64,000 nt of DNA, from the NCBI RefSeq assembly GCF_000252855.1, contig NC_017045.1:186001-250000 (forward strand), given 5' to 3'. The translations under genes were made by a program, and so were the position numbers. Within the stretch, counting starts at the first letter, position 1. Each line of letters starts with the position of its first letter. The notes under the pieces are model-generated. The model was not told where the DNA came from. It saw nothing but the letters and a program-made list of their open reading frames with translations, and searched no databases. This stretch comes from Riemerella anatipestifer ATCC 11845 = DSM 15868. Its GTDB lineage: Bacteria > Bacteroidota > Bacteroidia > Flavobacteriales > Weeksellaceae. This document shows, in pieces, positions 26,773-34,443 of the stretch.

Positions 26773-27406
26773 ATGAAAAATTCACTTAAATTTAGTTTGT
26801 TGTTTTTGGTGCTTGTTTTTATCTCTGTATGGCAACAATAACGATAAAGAGCTTAGGGATATTTTTAATTCTTCGAAATTTGTTACACTTACCAAGACAT
26901 TTGGCATTGCTTCTAAGGACATAAATTTAGATAATTTTGAAAAAGAGAAAATAGATAATGATTCTTCAATTTATCGTTTTACAGTTACCAGAGATAATAA
27001 TAAAGATTATTTGACTGTTATAAAAATGAACAATGAGGCTACTGTTTTTATCTTTGAAAAAAATAATCTTGATGAAAATGAAAACGGATATATTGAACAG
27101 TATGATGAGAAAGGTAACTTCCTTTTAGATTATAGAGTCAATAAATTGGTAAGCGGTAAGTATTCTGTTGTATTGAATGACTTTATGATTAGTAGAAGAT
27201 TGGGGTTAGATTCAACAAATAAGTTGGATACAGTTACTGAAAGTTGGGTAGAATGTGTTCAAAGAGTACGCGATGTTATTAGGGAAGCGTGTAAATCTAA
27301 TAGTGTATGTACTATAACTTGTGATTTGTCAGCAAGTTGTGAGGCGTATGTATATGGTCTTGCAGCAACGAGATGTACAGTAGATAGATTGAAAGACAGA
27401 TATTGA
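26773..27406 (+). pseudogene. Frameshifted lipoprotein-like gene
   Basis: The ATG at 26773 starts a signal peptide (MKNSLKFSLLFLVLVFISV) that ends in a TAA at 26839. The mature region is in another frame (GNNNDKELRDIFNSSKF onward, to 27406, about 190 residues). A 2-bp loss of TG in a former GTATGTGGC would restore FISVCGNNND, a lipobox-like junction, so a small deletion near 26830 is likely (inference). The mature part is polar and ends with six cysteines (VECVQRV, EACKSNSVCTITC, ASCEAY, TRCTVD). The alternative is expression without signal from TTG 26813. Function unknown. Confidence 0.65.
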
Positions 27407-27438
27407 TTTTATAATTATAACAACAAAATTAAAGAACT

Positions 27439-27627
27439 ATGGGTTTATTAATCGTCATTACTATTCTTAGTCTAATTATAGGAAATTTTGTTTATGCAAT
27501 TTTAAACATAAGAAAAGATGATCCTTATAGGTTGTTATGGCATCTGTTTATATGTTTTTTTCCTATAATTGGACCTTTGGTATTTCTTTCTGTTAAAGGA
27601 AGATTAAGAGAAAAACATAATTATTAA
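27439..27627 (+). CDS. Small two-helix membrane protein (PLDc_N-like)
   Basis: 62 residues. Two hydrophobic helices (LLIVITILSLIIGNFVYAIL and WHLFICFFPIIGPLVFL) are separated by a charged loop NIRKDDPYR, and a basic tail follows. This matches the small PLDc_N/phospholipase D N-terminal-like membrane family, in which the FPIIGP segment is typical. Such proteins occur as immunity or accessory membrane proteins, but no role can be assigned here. It follows the frameshifted gene by 32 nt. Confidence 0.65.
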   Translation: MGLLIVITILSLIIGNFVYAILNIRKDDPYRLLWHLFICFFPIIGPLVFLSVKGRLREKHNY

Positions 27628-27689
27628 TATACAAAAAATGGGAGCGGTTTTAGTTTAAAAAATGGCATCCCACTTATACTTTGTTTACT

Positions 27690-28421
27690 ATGAAAAATGT
27701 TATTCTAATATTATGTTTCATTACTACATATACATGTACCAGTGCTCAGAAGATTAACATATCATATGAAATTAAAAATGCTAAGGCTATCGTACCCTAT
27801 CTTCTTTTAATTGATCAACAAAGATCTGTATTTATTCCTAAAGCTAAATGTATGCAAAATACGGAAGATATAATTCCGATTATTTCTTCTGAGGTGATAG
27901 TTGAAAAAACTACTAATGTTAAAATTTTTGATAAAGTTGGAAAAATTGGGGTTTATTTTATGCCTAAAGTTCAAAAATTAGATTGGGAAATAGTAGATGA
28001 AATAAAGGAAGAGAATGGGTTTTATTTAAAAAAAGCGCTTACAACATTTCAAGGTAAACAATGGGTAGCATGGTTTATTGAAGAAATAATGATATCCGAA
28101 GGGCCTTTTATTTTCAAAGGTTTACCAGGGCTTATATATTCTGTAAATAGTGAAAATGACGAAGCTAATAAAATTATTTTTCAACTAACAGAAATTATAG
28201 AAAAACAAGAATTATGTGGATTAGATTTTTCTAATTATAAAGAGCTTACGGAAGAAAAATATAAAAGTACAATTAAATCCTCTGCAGAAGTAGATAGTAA
28301 GTTACTAGAAAGTTTGATGAAATTAGATATTTCTGAACTTTCTGGTGGTGATTTTGAATCACTAAATGACAAAATTTTGAAGTCAAATCTACTAAGAGAT
28401 TTACTAATCCAGTTTTCTTGA
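27690..28421 (+). CDS. GLPGLI family exported protein
   Basis: 243 residues from ATG 27690; an earlier TTG at 27681 is less likely. Signal peptide MKNVILILCFITTYTCTSAQ. The diagnostic segment GPFIFKGLPGLIYSV is near residue 145, and VQKLDWEI and GKQWVAWF are also usual in this Bacteroidetes family (TIGR01200). Members are periplasmic, of unknown function, and often lie near TonB-dependent receptors. It is the last gene of the SusC(broken)-SusD cluster. A hairpin with T-tract follows at 28506. Confidence 0.9.
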   Translation: MKNVILILCFITTYTCTSAQKINISYEIKNAKAIVPYLLLIDQQRSVFIPKAKCMQNTEDIIPIISSEVIVEKTTNVKIFDKVGKIGVYFMPKVQKLDWEIVDEIKEENGFYLKKALTTFQGKQWVAWFIEEIMISEGPFIFKGLPGLIYSVNSENDEANKIIFQLTEIIEKQELCGLDFSNYKELTEEKYKSTIKSSAEVDSKLLESLMKLDISELSGGDFESLNDKILKSNLLRDLLIQFS

Positions 28422-28505
28422 GAGAGTTATTATTTTCTAGGTCTAGAAACTACAAACATAAAGTTTTAATACTTTTTTAGTTGCTGTTGTAAAAATAAAA
28501 AATGG

Positions 28506-28552
28506 GGGGTGACTTTTAGACGAAGTCATCAAAAAAGTTACCCCTATTTTTT
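28506..28552 (+). terminator. Terminator after the GLPGLI gene
   Basis: GGGGTGACTTTT (28506-28517) pairs with AAAAGTTACCCC (28533-28544) with one G-T wobble, followed by TATTTTTTT. It may also mark the edge of the IS1595 relic that starts here. Confidence 0.65.
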
Positions 28553-29175
28553 TATCAATTTCCATCACTCTTTTTCCATTTCCTTTACCTCTTTTATCCA
28601 CCTCCATTCGCATTCTTTTAAATGTAGGTTAAAAGTAGATTTTACCCCATTAAATTTTGTTAATCTTCCACTTCATAAAACTCCAAAAACTTTCTATTCC
28701 ATTAATGTGAACACCATTCTGATTGGAAAGACTTTTACTCTTGTCAATCCTAAAATGCTTCTCCTATCCCATATTTAGAAGTCCACTATAACCTCGCCAA
28801 ACCTCGGTAAACAAAATACTTTCCAATGAAACTTTTCCTCGAATAACTTTTCTTAATGTTTTATTTTTTGCATTTGGAATCAATTCGGTATAAACCCTAC
28901 CCTCTCTTTCAAAAACGCTAAAAACAGGTGGTTTCCATGTTCCTATTCCTCGTTTATGCGGCATATTAGCCCCCTTTAATCTTCTTGCTCTAAAAAAATA
29001 AACTTAAATCTGCTTATTGTTTTTCAAAAATCACCTCCCTAAAAATTCTAAAATAGCGGTTAATGGTATTCCTGTTGAGTTCTAAAATTTCTGCGGTTTT
29101 AGTCGTAGCAATATTGCTACAAAAACACTTAATTATTTTTTTTATTTTATAATCGCTAATTTTACTCCTATTCAT
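28545..29175 (-). pseudogene. IS1595/ISXO2-family transposase relic
   Basis: Read on the minus strand from ATG 29175: MNRSKISDYKIKKIIKCF, then TTKTAEILELNRNTINRYF (helix-turn-helix), a stop, then an open piece 28964-28764 with MPHKRGIGTWKPPVF and GKVSLESILFTEVWRGYSGL. After another frameshift HINGIESFWSF (the conserved Asn-Gly-x-Glu-Ser motif of the family) and NPTFKRMRMEV follow, to about 28550. Several stops and shifts make it inactive. No clean terminal repeats were found. Confidence 0.85.
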
Positions 29176-29256
29176 AGGACTCATCAACAAAGTTAATCAT
29201 TGTTTCATAGTCTTAAGCCATAGTAATTTAAGACTTATCTAAATAGTTTTTCTGAT

Positions 29257-29282
29257 CCCATTGAGCATTATGAAATAAAAAA
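29257..29282. mobile_element. Solo IS982-like terminus
   Basis: CCCATTGAGCATTATGAAAT and the following A-run match the transposase-5' end of the complete copies (CCCGTTGTGCATTATGAAAT) with three mismatches over 26 nt. No further IS sequence is present next to it. Confidence 0.45.
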
Positions 29283-29309
29283 GCACCCTTGAAATATTGA
29301 GTGCTTTCA
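29280..29309 (-). terminator. Terminator after porT
   Basis: AAAGCAC and GTGCTTT form a 7-bp stem; on the minus strand it is followed by TTTTATTTC. It lies 35 nt after the porT stop. Confidence 0.7.
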
Positions 29310-29325
29310 TTTACTTTGTTATGAG

Positions 29326-29346
29326 TTATTATTATTATTATTATTA
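29326..29346. repeat. Seven tandem TTA triplets at the end of porT
   Basis: (TTA)7 on the plus strand, read as seven successive TAA codons on the minus strand. The first is the porT stop. Confidence 0.9.
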
Positions 29347-30108
29347 TTCAAATTTTAGCACAAACATAAAACTTCTTCCTTGGGTAGAGGTGAGTGCAGA
29401 CGTCCAGTAAGGTGGAGTGTTGGCATTATCTCTCACGAGTTCATTACCCATAGTAAAAGTTCCTCTAAAAGCTGGTGTAAGTTTAAATTTACTGAAATAA
29501 AACTGAATACCTATCTCTGCTGAATAACCAAAGTTATGAGTGGTGCTACGGAAAGTACCGTGGGCGTTATCATCTTCACTGCCAGAGTTAGATTGTAAAT
29601 TAACTAGCCAGTTGATACCAGCCGCTGCGTAAGGTCTAGAGTTAAACCATCTATCAGCGTGTATTTCTAATAAAAGTGGAATATCTATTGTAGTTGCCTT
29701 AATCTTTCTCACTTTATCTTCTTCGGTAAGTGTTTTTGGAGTGAATGGAGCCTTGGCATCAGTAGCGTAGATGCTATTAACTTGGGTGTCAAAATACAGG
29801 TCTCTTTCTATAAATTGCATACCTGGCTCTAGTCTTAAATCTAGGTTTTTGTTGAGTCTCATTCTTCCTATCAATCCTGCCCCAAAGCTATAAGTAGGTT
29901 TGGAAGAAACTAAGTTCTTATTTCCTCTAGTACCATATTTAGGGTCTAGCACCATTTTATAATCGTTTTGGCTACCATTAAGGAAAAAACCGTAGCTGAG
30001 CTTTTTATCATCAATGCCTTCCATTCTGTCCATTCTATCTTTTATTCTGAACTGTGCAGAAGCCATGGCAGAAATACTAATGAGAGTTAAAAAAAATATC
30101 TTTTTCAT
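29344..30108 (-). CDS. porT: PorT-like outer-membrane protein of type IX secretion
   Basis: 254 residues. Signal peptide MKKIFFLTLISISAMASAQ, then a small beta-barrel with alternating strands (YSAEIGIQFYFSKFKLTPAF) and an aromatic C-terminal end (SFMFVLKFE). PorT proteins are needed for type IX secretion and are typically encoded next to ubiE in flavobacteria, as here (45 nt downstream of ubiE). The name rests on family look and this neighbourhood. It is the third gene of a likely three-gene operon led by the gene at 31457. Confidence 0.8.
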   Translation of the reverse strand: MKKIFFLTLISISAMASAQFRIKDRMDRMEGIDDKKLSYGFFLNGSQNDYKMVLDPKYGTRGNKNLVSSKPTYSFGAGLIGRMRLNKNLDLRLEPGMQFIERDLYFDTQVNSIYATDAKAPFTPKTLTEEDKVRKIKATTIDIPLLLEIHADRWFNSRPYAAAGINWLVNLQSNSGSEDDNAHGTFRSTTHNFGYSAEIGIQFYFSKFKLTPAFRGTFTMGNELVRDNANTPPYWTSALTSTQGRSFMFVLKFE

Positions 30109-30152
30109 GGATTATATTCTTATTTCTAGTATATAACAAAGAATATTGTTTT

Positions 30153-30875
30153 TTATTTTGTTGCTTTGTAAATAGTGGCTATACCTAAACTTTGTTTTTT
30201 GTATTCTACCTTTTTAAAACCTACATTTAATAGGATTTTTTTCATTTTTTCACCATAAGGGAAGGCATTTACAGAATCTGGTAAATAGGTGTATGCACGG
30301 CTGTCTTTGGAGATAAGTTTGCCTATTCTAGGGAGAATGTTTTTAAAATAAAACATATAAAAAGGAGCCAAGAAGCCTTCTACCTTAGAAAACTCAAGAA
30401 TGTAGATGCTAGAACCTTCTTTTACCACTCTTCGGAATTCAGATAAGCCTTTTTCTAAGTTTTCAAAGTTTCTAACTCCAAATGCAGAAGTTACAGAATC
30501 AAATTTATTATCCTCGAAAGGTAGATTTTCGGCATCGCCTTTCATCATTTTTATTTTGTCAGAAAGATTTAGCTTTTTAACCTTCTCTATTCCAATATTT
30601 AACATTTGTTGCGACAAATCTAGACCTACAATTTCGGCTTTAGTACCTTTTTCCATAGCGATGGCGAGGTCTCCTGTGCCTGTGGCAATGTCTAATATTA
30701 GTTTTGGTTGGTCTTTTTTAAGCCAATTAACTAGATTTTTTCTCCAAATTAAATCCACTTTTAGAGAGAGAGCTCTATTTAGAAAATCATACTGTGGAGC
30801 TATATTATCAAACATAGCTTCTACTTCTTTTTTCTTTCCTGCTTCGGTGTTATATGGAGTAACTTGTGTTTTCAA
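30153..30875 (-). CDS. ubiE: Demethylmenaquinone methyltransferase
   Basis: 240 residues, full length. SAM-binding motif LDIATGTGDLAI, then GLDLSQQML and the family signatures SAFGVRNFENLEKGL and ILEFSKVEG. The N-terminal AGKKKEVEAMFDNIAPQYDFLNRALS is the UbiE/MenG signature. It makes menaquinone from demethylmenaquinone. Lying 12 nt after the gene at 30888-31457 and just before porT, it is part of a compact operon. Confidence 0.96.
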   Translation of the reverse strand: MKTQVTPYNTEAGKKKEVEAMFDNIAPQYDFLNRALSLKVDLIWRKNLVNWLKKDQPKLILDIATGTGDLAIAMEKGTKAEIVGLDLSQQMLNIGIEKVKKLNLSDKIKMMKGDAENLPFEDNKFDSVTSAFGVRNFENLEKGLSEFRRVVKEGSSIYILEFSKVEGFLAPFYMFYFKNILPRIGKLISKDSRAYTYLPDSVNAFPYGEKMKKILLNVGFKKVEYKKQSLGIATIYKATK

Positions 30876-30887
30876 TTTTAATGTTTT

Positions 30888-31457
30888 TTAAAATTTATAA
30901 TATTCGTTATAATAATTTAGAAAATCTTGTTTTCTGAATAGCTTGGTTCTCGACTCTACTTTCTGTATGTTTTTTACCACAGCATCGTAATCTTCGTCTA
31001 CATTATAATAGAAATCTTCTATGTATAGTTTGTTGTAATGGGTTACATCACCTAGATAATCTTTATCATCTATTACGGTTTTTCCGTGAGATAATAAAAG
31101 TGAATCCTTGTTAGGAATATAGCCATAAAACTGTCTATTAACATAATAATCTTGATGAGCGATATTAAGTAAACCTCTTAATTTATTTACTTGAAAAGCA
31201 GAGTCGTAAATGATTTTTTTGTTATTATCAAAAACCTGAATGCTGTTTTTACCTTTAGATAAATCTACTTGTACAGATTGCCCTGCACTTATAATCTGTT
31301 CAGAACCATTATTTATTTTAAAATAATAAGTGTTAGGCGTTGGGTTATCTACCAAATAGTAATTTTTCTTAGCCAAGAAAAAAAAGTAAATAGCAAAGGC
31401 TAAAATAACCGCAAGAAAGGAAAAAATAAACCCTTTTACAGGAGCAGATAAATTCAT
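30888..31457 (-). CDS. Single-pass membrane protein, unknown function
   Basis: 189 residues. One N-terminal membrane helix (FIFSFLAVILAFAIYFFFLA), then an envelope domain with beta-like segments (YYFKINNGSEQIISAGQSVQ) and a charged helical tail. No family recognised. It is the first gene of the ubiE-porT transcript, 12 nt ahead of ubiE. A -7 element TACCTTTG lies about 22 nt upstream of its ATG. Confidence 0.85.
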   Translation of the reverse strand: MNLSAPVKGFIFSFLAVILAFAIYFFFLAKKNYYLVDNPTPNTYYFKINNGSEQIISAGQSVQVDLSKGKNSIQVFDNNKKIIYDSAFQVNKLRGLLNIAHQDYYVNRQFYGYIPNKDSLLLSHGKTVIDDKDYLGDVTHYNKLYIEDFYYNVDEDYDAVVKNIQKVESRTKLFRKQDFLNYYNEYYKF

Positions 31458-31478
31458 AATCTTAAAAATTTACAGCCA

Positions 31479-31486
31479 CAAAGGTA
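31479..31486 (-). promoter_or_regulatory. -7 element for the ubiE-porT operon
   Basis: TACCTTTG on the minus strand, 21 nt before the ATG at 31457. Divergent from the promoter at 31570. Confidence 0.55.
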
Positions 31487-31569
31487 ACATAAAACCACGA
31501 TTTGAGCAATTTTACTCTTAAAACATAAAACTCTTTCTCCAAAGTTAAAGTGTTTATCATTATAATTAT

Positions 31570-31577
31570 TAAATTTG
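31570..31577 (+). promoter_or_regulatory. -7 element for ketoacyl synthase gene
   Basis: TAAATTTG, 24 nt before the ATG at 31602. Because the possible upstream TTG start (31575) lies inside it, the ATG is the better start. Confidence 0.6.
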
Positions 31578-31601
31578 CAGTCTAATTTATCCAAAATACT
31601 T

Positions 31602-32669
31602 ATGCCAAATACAGTCATTATAGGTTCAGGAAGTTGTGTACCAAGCAATATAATTAAAGGGTCAGATTTTTTAGATTCTATTTTTTTTGATGATAATAAA
31701 GAGCTGATTGATAAACCTGTACAGGAAGTTATAGACAAATTTGTAGAAATTACAGAAATAGAAGAACGGCGTTATAGTAATCTAGAAGAGTATAACTCTG
31801 ACTTAGGACTAAAGGCTTCTCTAGAGGCTTTGGAGGACGCTGGTATAGATAAAGAAGAACTAGATTATATTATTTACGCAAGTAATTTTGGTGAGGTAAG
31901 TAATAGTGGTGTTTCTGATTTTATGCCTAGTATGTCTGCAAGACTAAAGAATAAATTAGGGATTAAAAATCTTAGTTGTATCAATTATGATATGATATTT
32001 GGTTGCCCAGGCTGGGTAGAAGCTATGATTTTGGCGGATAGCCTTATTAAGGCAGGGAGAGCTAAATATATTTTGGTTGTAGGCGGGGATACTCTAAGTA
32101 AAGTAACCGACCCTTACGATAGAAATAAAATGATTTTTGCTGATGGTGCTGGTGCTGTAGTGGTAAAGGCTGACGAAAGTAAAGATAAAGGCATTATTGC
32201 GGATAGTACTTTGTGTTTTAATGGGGAGGAACTAAGTTATTTAGAAAACTCGTCTTCGTTGAATCCAAATGTACCACAAGACAAAAATTATATCAGAATG
32301 CGTGGGAGAAAAATTTATGAATTTGCTCTCAAATATGTCCCAGATGCCATAAAATCTACAATAGATAAAGCAGGATTAAGCATTCAGGACATTGATAAAA
32401 TTTTAATTCATCAAGCTAATGCTAAGATGGATCATGCTATTATTTCTCGTTTGCATCGCCTTTACGGAATGAAAACCTATGATGAGGCAATAGCACCAAT
32501 GACGATTCAGAAATTTGGTAATTCTTCCGTGGCTACTGTACCTACAATGTATAATCTTATCAAGAAAGGGAAGCTAGGTAATCATCAATTTAAACAAGGA
32601 GGATACATTGTGTTCGCTTCTGTAGGAGCAGGAATGAATATCAATGCAATTCTTTATAAAATGGACTAA
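31602..32669 (+). CDS. Beta-ketoacyl-ACP synthase III family protein
   Basis: 355 residues from MPNTVIIGSGSCVP. Catalytic Cys in IFGCPGWVEA, His in LIHQANAKMD and Asn in FGNSSVATVPT form the KAS III triad. The usual FabH substrate loops are changed and the protein is about 30 residues longer than E. coli FabH. It may be a second, specialised KAS III rather than the housekeeping FabH, hence no gene name. It would start fatty-acid or polyketide-like chains from acyl-CoA and malonyl-ACP. It is followed at 12 nt by a small holin-like gene. Confidence 0.9.
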   Translation: MPNTVIIGSGSCVPSNIIKGSDFLDSIFFDDNKELIDKPVQEVIDKFVEITEIEERRYSNLEEYNSDLGLKASLEALEDAGIDKEELDYIIYASNFGEVSNSGVSDFMPSMSARLKNKLGIKNLSCINYDMIFGCPGWVEAMILADSLIKAGRAKYILVVGGDTLSKVTDPYDRNKMIFADGAGAVVVKADESKDKGIIADSTLCFNGEELSYLENSSSLNPNVPQDKNYIRMRGRKIYEFALKYVPDAIKSTIDKAGLSIQDIDKILIHQANAKMDHAIISRLHRLYGMKTYDEAIAPMTIQKFGNSSVATVPTMYNLIKKGKLGNHQFKQGGYIVFASVGAGMNINAILYKMD

Positions 32670-32681
32670 ACTTCTGTTATT

Positions 32682-33026
32682 ATGAAACTGATTATCAAAC
32701 TTCTTATTGTAGCGGTAAGTGCCTTTGTACTTCAGTATGTACTATCTGGAGTGCATATTGCTTCATTTGGCACTGCGGTGATATTTGCAATTATTTTAGG
32801 TCTATTAGACATCACAGTAAAACCTATCTTGAAAATTTTAGGTTTTCCATTAACTATTATTACTTTGGGTTTATTTTCGTTAGTCATTAACGCCTGTATT
32901 ATGCTTTTAGCAGAATATCTAGTCAATGGGGTTGTTATTGATAGTTTTTGGTGGGCATTAGGTTTTAGTATTGCTTTGTCTGTCGTTACTTCTGTGCTTA
33001 ATGACTTGTTTTTGAGTAAGAAATAA
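32682..33026 (+). CDS. Phage-holin-family (YvlD-like) four-helix membrane protein
   Basis: 114 residues with four hydrophobic helices (LIIKLLIVAVSAFVLQYVL, FGTAVIFAIILGLLDITV, LTIITLGLFSLVINACIML, FWWALGFSIALSVVTSVL). The segment GLLDITVKPILKILGFPL (Asn/Asp-x-x-x-KP) is the signature of the YvlD group, called phage holin family only by similarity of topology. Not a sign of prophage here; such genes are common in core genomes. Function unknown. It ends 7 nt from the convergent M64 gene. Confidence 0.85.
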   Translation: MKLIIKLLIVAVSAFVLQYVLSGVHIASFGTAVIFAIILGLLDITVKPILKILGFPLTIITLGLFSLVINACIMLLAEYLVNGVVIDSFWWALGFSIALSVVTSVLNDLFLSKK

Positions 33027-33033
33027 TATTTTT

Positions 33034-34320
33034 TTACTTCGTATAGAATAATATAGTTTCCAGCAAAGCATCTGTACATACAGGGCAGAAATTTTCTGGA
33101 GTGTTAGACTTCATTCTGCAATCTTGTACAGGGCTATATATACCTTTTGGAGTGTAGCCACCGCCTTCAAATACTCCAATACTATTCTTATATAACTCCG
33201 TTCTAGGCGTTGGTATAGGTGTATTTTTATTAACCTTATGCTTCCATTTTTTGCCAAAATCTACTAGAGTGGTGAGGTTAGGTTCCCAAGGTTCTATTTT
33301 TAAATTATATAAATCGGTAGTTCCACCAGAGTTGTTGTAATATTCATCTCCGAGACCAGCAAAGCCGTGTCCAAATTCGTGCACAAATACTTTTTCAGAT
33401 AAGTAGTTATCCGCTGATACCAAGTTAATCACATTATAAAAACCACCGCCACCATATCTTGGTGTATTTACGATAACAAAAATTTGGTCATAAGGTACAT
33501 TGGCAGCTATATCTGAAATTTTAAAAGAGGATAAAGTAGTAAGATAGCGAGGCTCTCCGAAGGTATAAAAATGAGAGTTTAAAATGGTGTTTTTATAAAT
33601 ATTTTCTCCAGAAATATCCGTTCCAGACTCTTGGGAGGGCGACTCTATGGTATATACATTAAAATGATTTCTATTTGATTTAAAAGGCTCTACGCTCATC
33701 ATATAATCAATAAAGCGTTGAGCGTCTTTTTTAAATTTAGACATTTCTTCGGTGGTGTAGCCTTCTGCTAGAATGGCGATATCTACTGCATTTTGTGGAG
33801 GTTTATGACCGTAAATTTTAGTTGAAGGATAGAAAGAAGGCGTTTCTTTAACAATATCAAATTGATTAGGATTGATGGCTTCTGTAAGAAGATTAGAAAA
33901 CGAACCATCTCTTTCTCTAGACTGTACTTCAATAATAATGTTTTGTTTAGGGAAAGGTATGGTGAAAGTGTTTTCAAAAGACTTGTATTTGTTTTTAGCT
34001 TCTTCGGTGGCTTGCCATTCGCTGAATATGGGGCTGAAGCCTTTAGAAAAAATCATTTTTTTGGAAAGCTCATCTTTTATCACAATTCTATAGTTCCCCA
34101 AATCTGGAAAAATAAGCTGTGCCGAAGTCCCACCACCGTAGTGAGGTTCTTTTTTTAGTTGATGTATGGTAGCTGTTTTGTAGGTATGGTTACCTGCGAG
34201 TAACAAATCTATGCGGAGACTTCCACTAGTGAAATAATCATCAAAATTAAGAGCTTGTGCCATACTCATCTGTGATAAGATAAGCATTGTTATAATGAGT
34301 AGATGGTATTTTATTTTCAT
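33034..34320 (-). CDS. Exported M64 family (IgA-peptidase-like) metallopeptidase
   Basis: 428 residues from ATG 34320; the upstream ATG at 34344 adds eight residues before the signal peptide MKIKYHLLIITMLILSQMSMAQ. The N-terminal domain (to about 150) is followed by an M64 domain with zinc motif VFVHEFGHGFAGLGDEYY (HExxHxxGxxxE-like, around residue 325) and a C-terminal CPVCTDALLE. M64 includes an IgA1 protease of Clostridium ramosum; Bacteroidetes homologues are common and of unknown substrate. It acts outside the cytoplasm. It stands alone, divergent from ychF. Confidence 0.9.
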   Translation of the reverse strand: MKIKYHLLIITMLILSQMSMAQALNFDDYFTSGSLRIDLLLAGNHTYKTATIHQLKKEPHYGGGTSAQLIFPDLGNYRIVIKDELSKKMIFSKGFSPIFSEWQATEEAKNKYKSFENTFTIPFPKQNIIIEVQSRERDGSFSNLLTEAINPNQFDIVKETPSFYPSTKIYGHKPPQNAVDIAILAEGYTTEEMSKFKKDAQRFIDYMMSVEPFKSNRNHFNVYTIESPSQESGTDISGENIYKNTILNSHFYTFGEPRYLTTLSSFKISDIAANVPYDQIFVIVNTPRYGGGGFYNVINLVSADNYLSEKVFVHEFGHGFAGLGDEYYNNSGGTTDLYNLKIEPWEPNLTTLVDFGKKWKHKVNKNTPIPTPRTELYKNSIGVFEGGGYTPKGIYSPVQDCRMKSNTPENFCPVCTDALLETILFYTK

Positions 34321-34413
34321 AAAAGTAGAATATGCTTCACACAAAGTAATGAAAAAATCCTCAAATAACTTTAAAAAACAGATGTCTTATTTTTTAATCC
34401 AATCTTACTTAAC

Positions 34414-34421
34414 TATATTTG
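34414..34421 (+). promoter_or_regulatory. -7 element for ychF
   Basis: TATATTTG, 22 nt before the ychF start codon. Confidence 0.6.
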
Positions 34422-34443
34422 CAAAATTATAATATATCTGATT

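Noticed and set aside
28509-28778. Plus-strand open frame 28509-28778 as a gene
   Set aside because: It is the complement of the decayed IS1595-family transposase, whose conserved motifs are on the minus strand.
32682-33026. Holin-like gene as evidence of a prophage
   Set aside because: It is of the YvlD group common in core genomes, with no other phage gene anywhere in the window.
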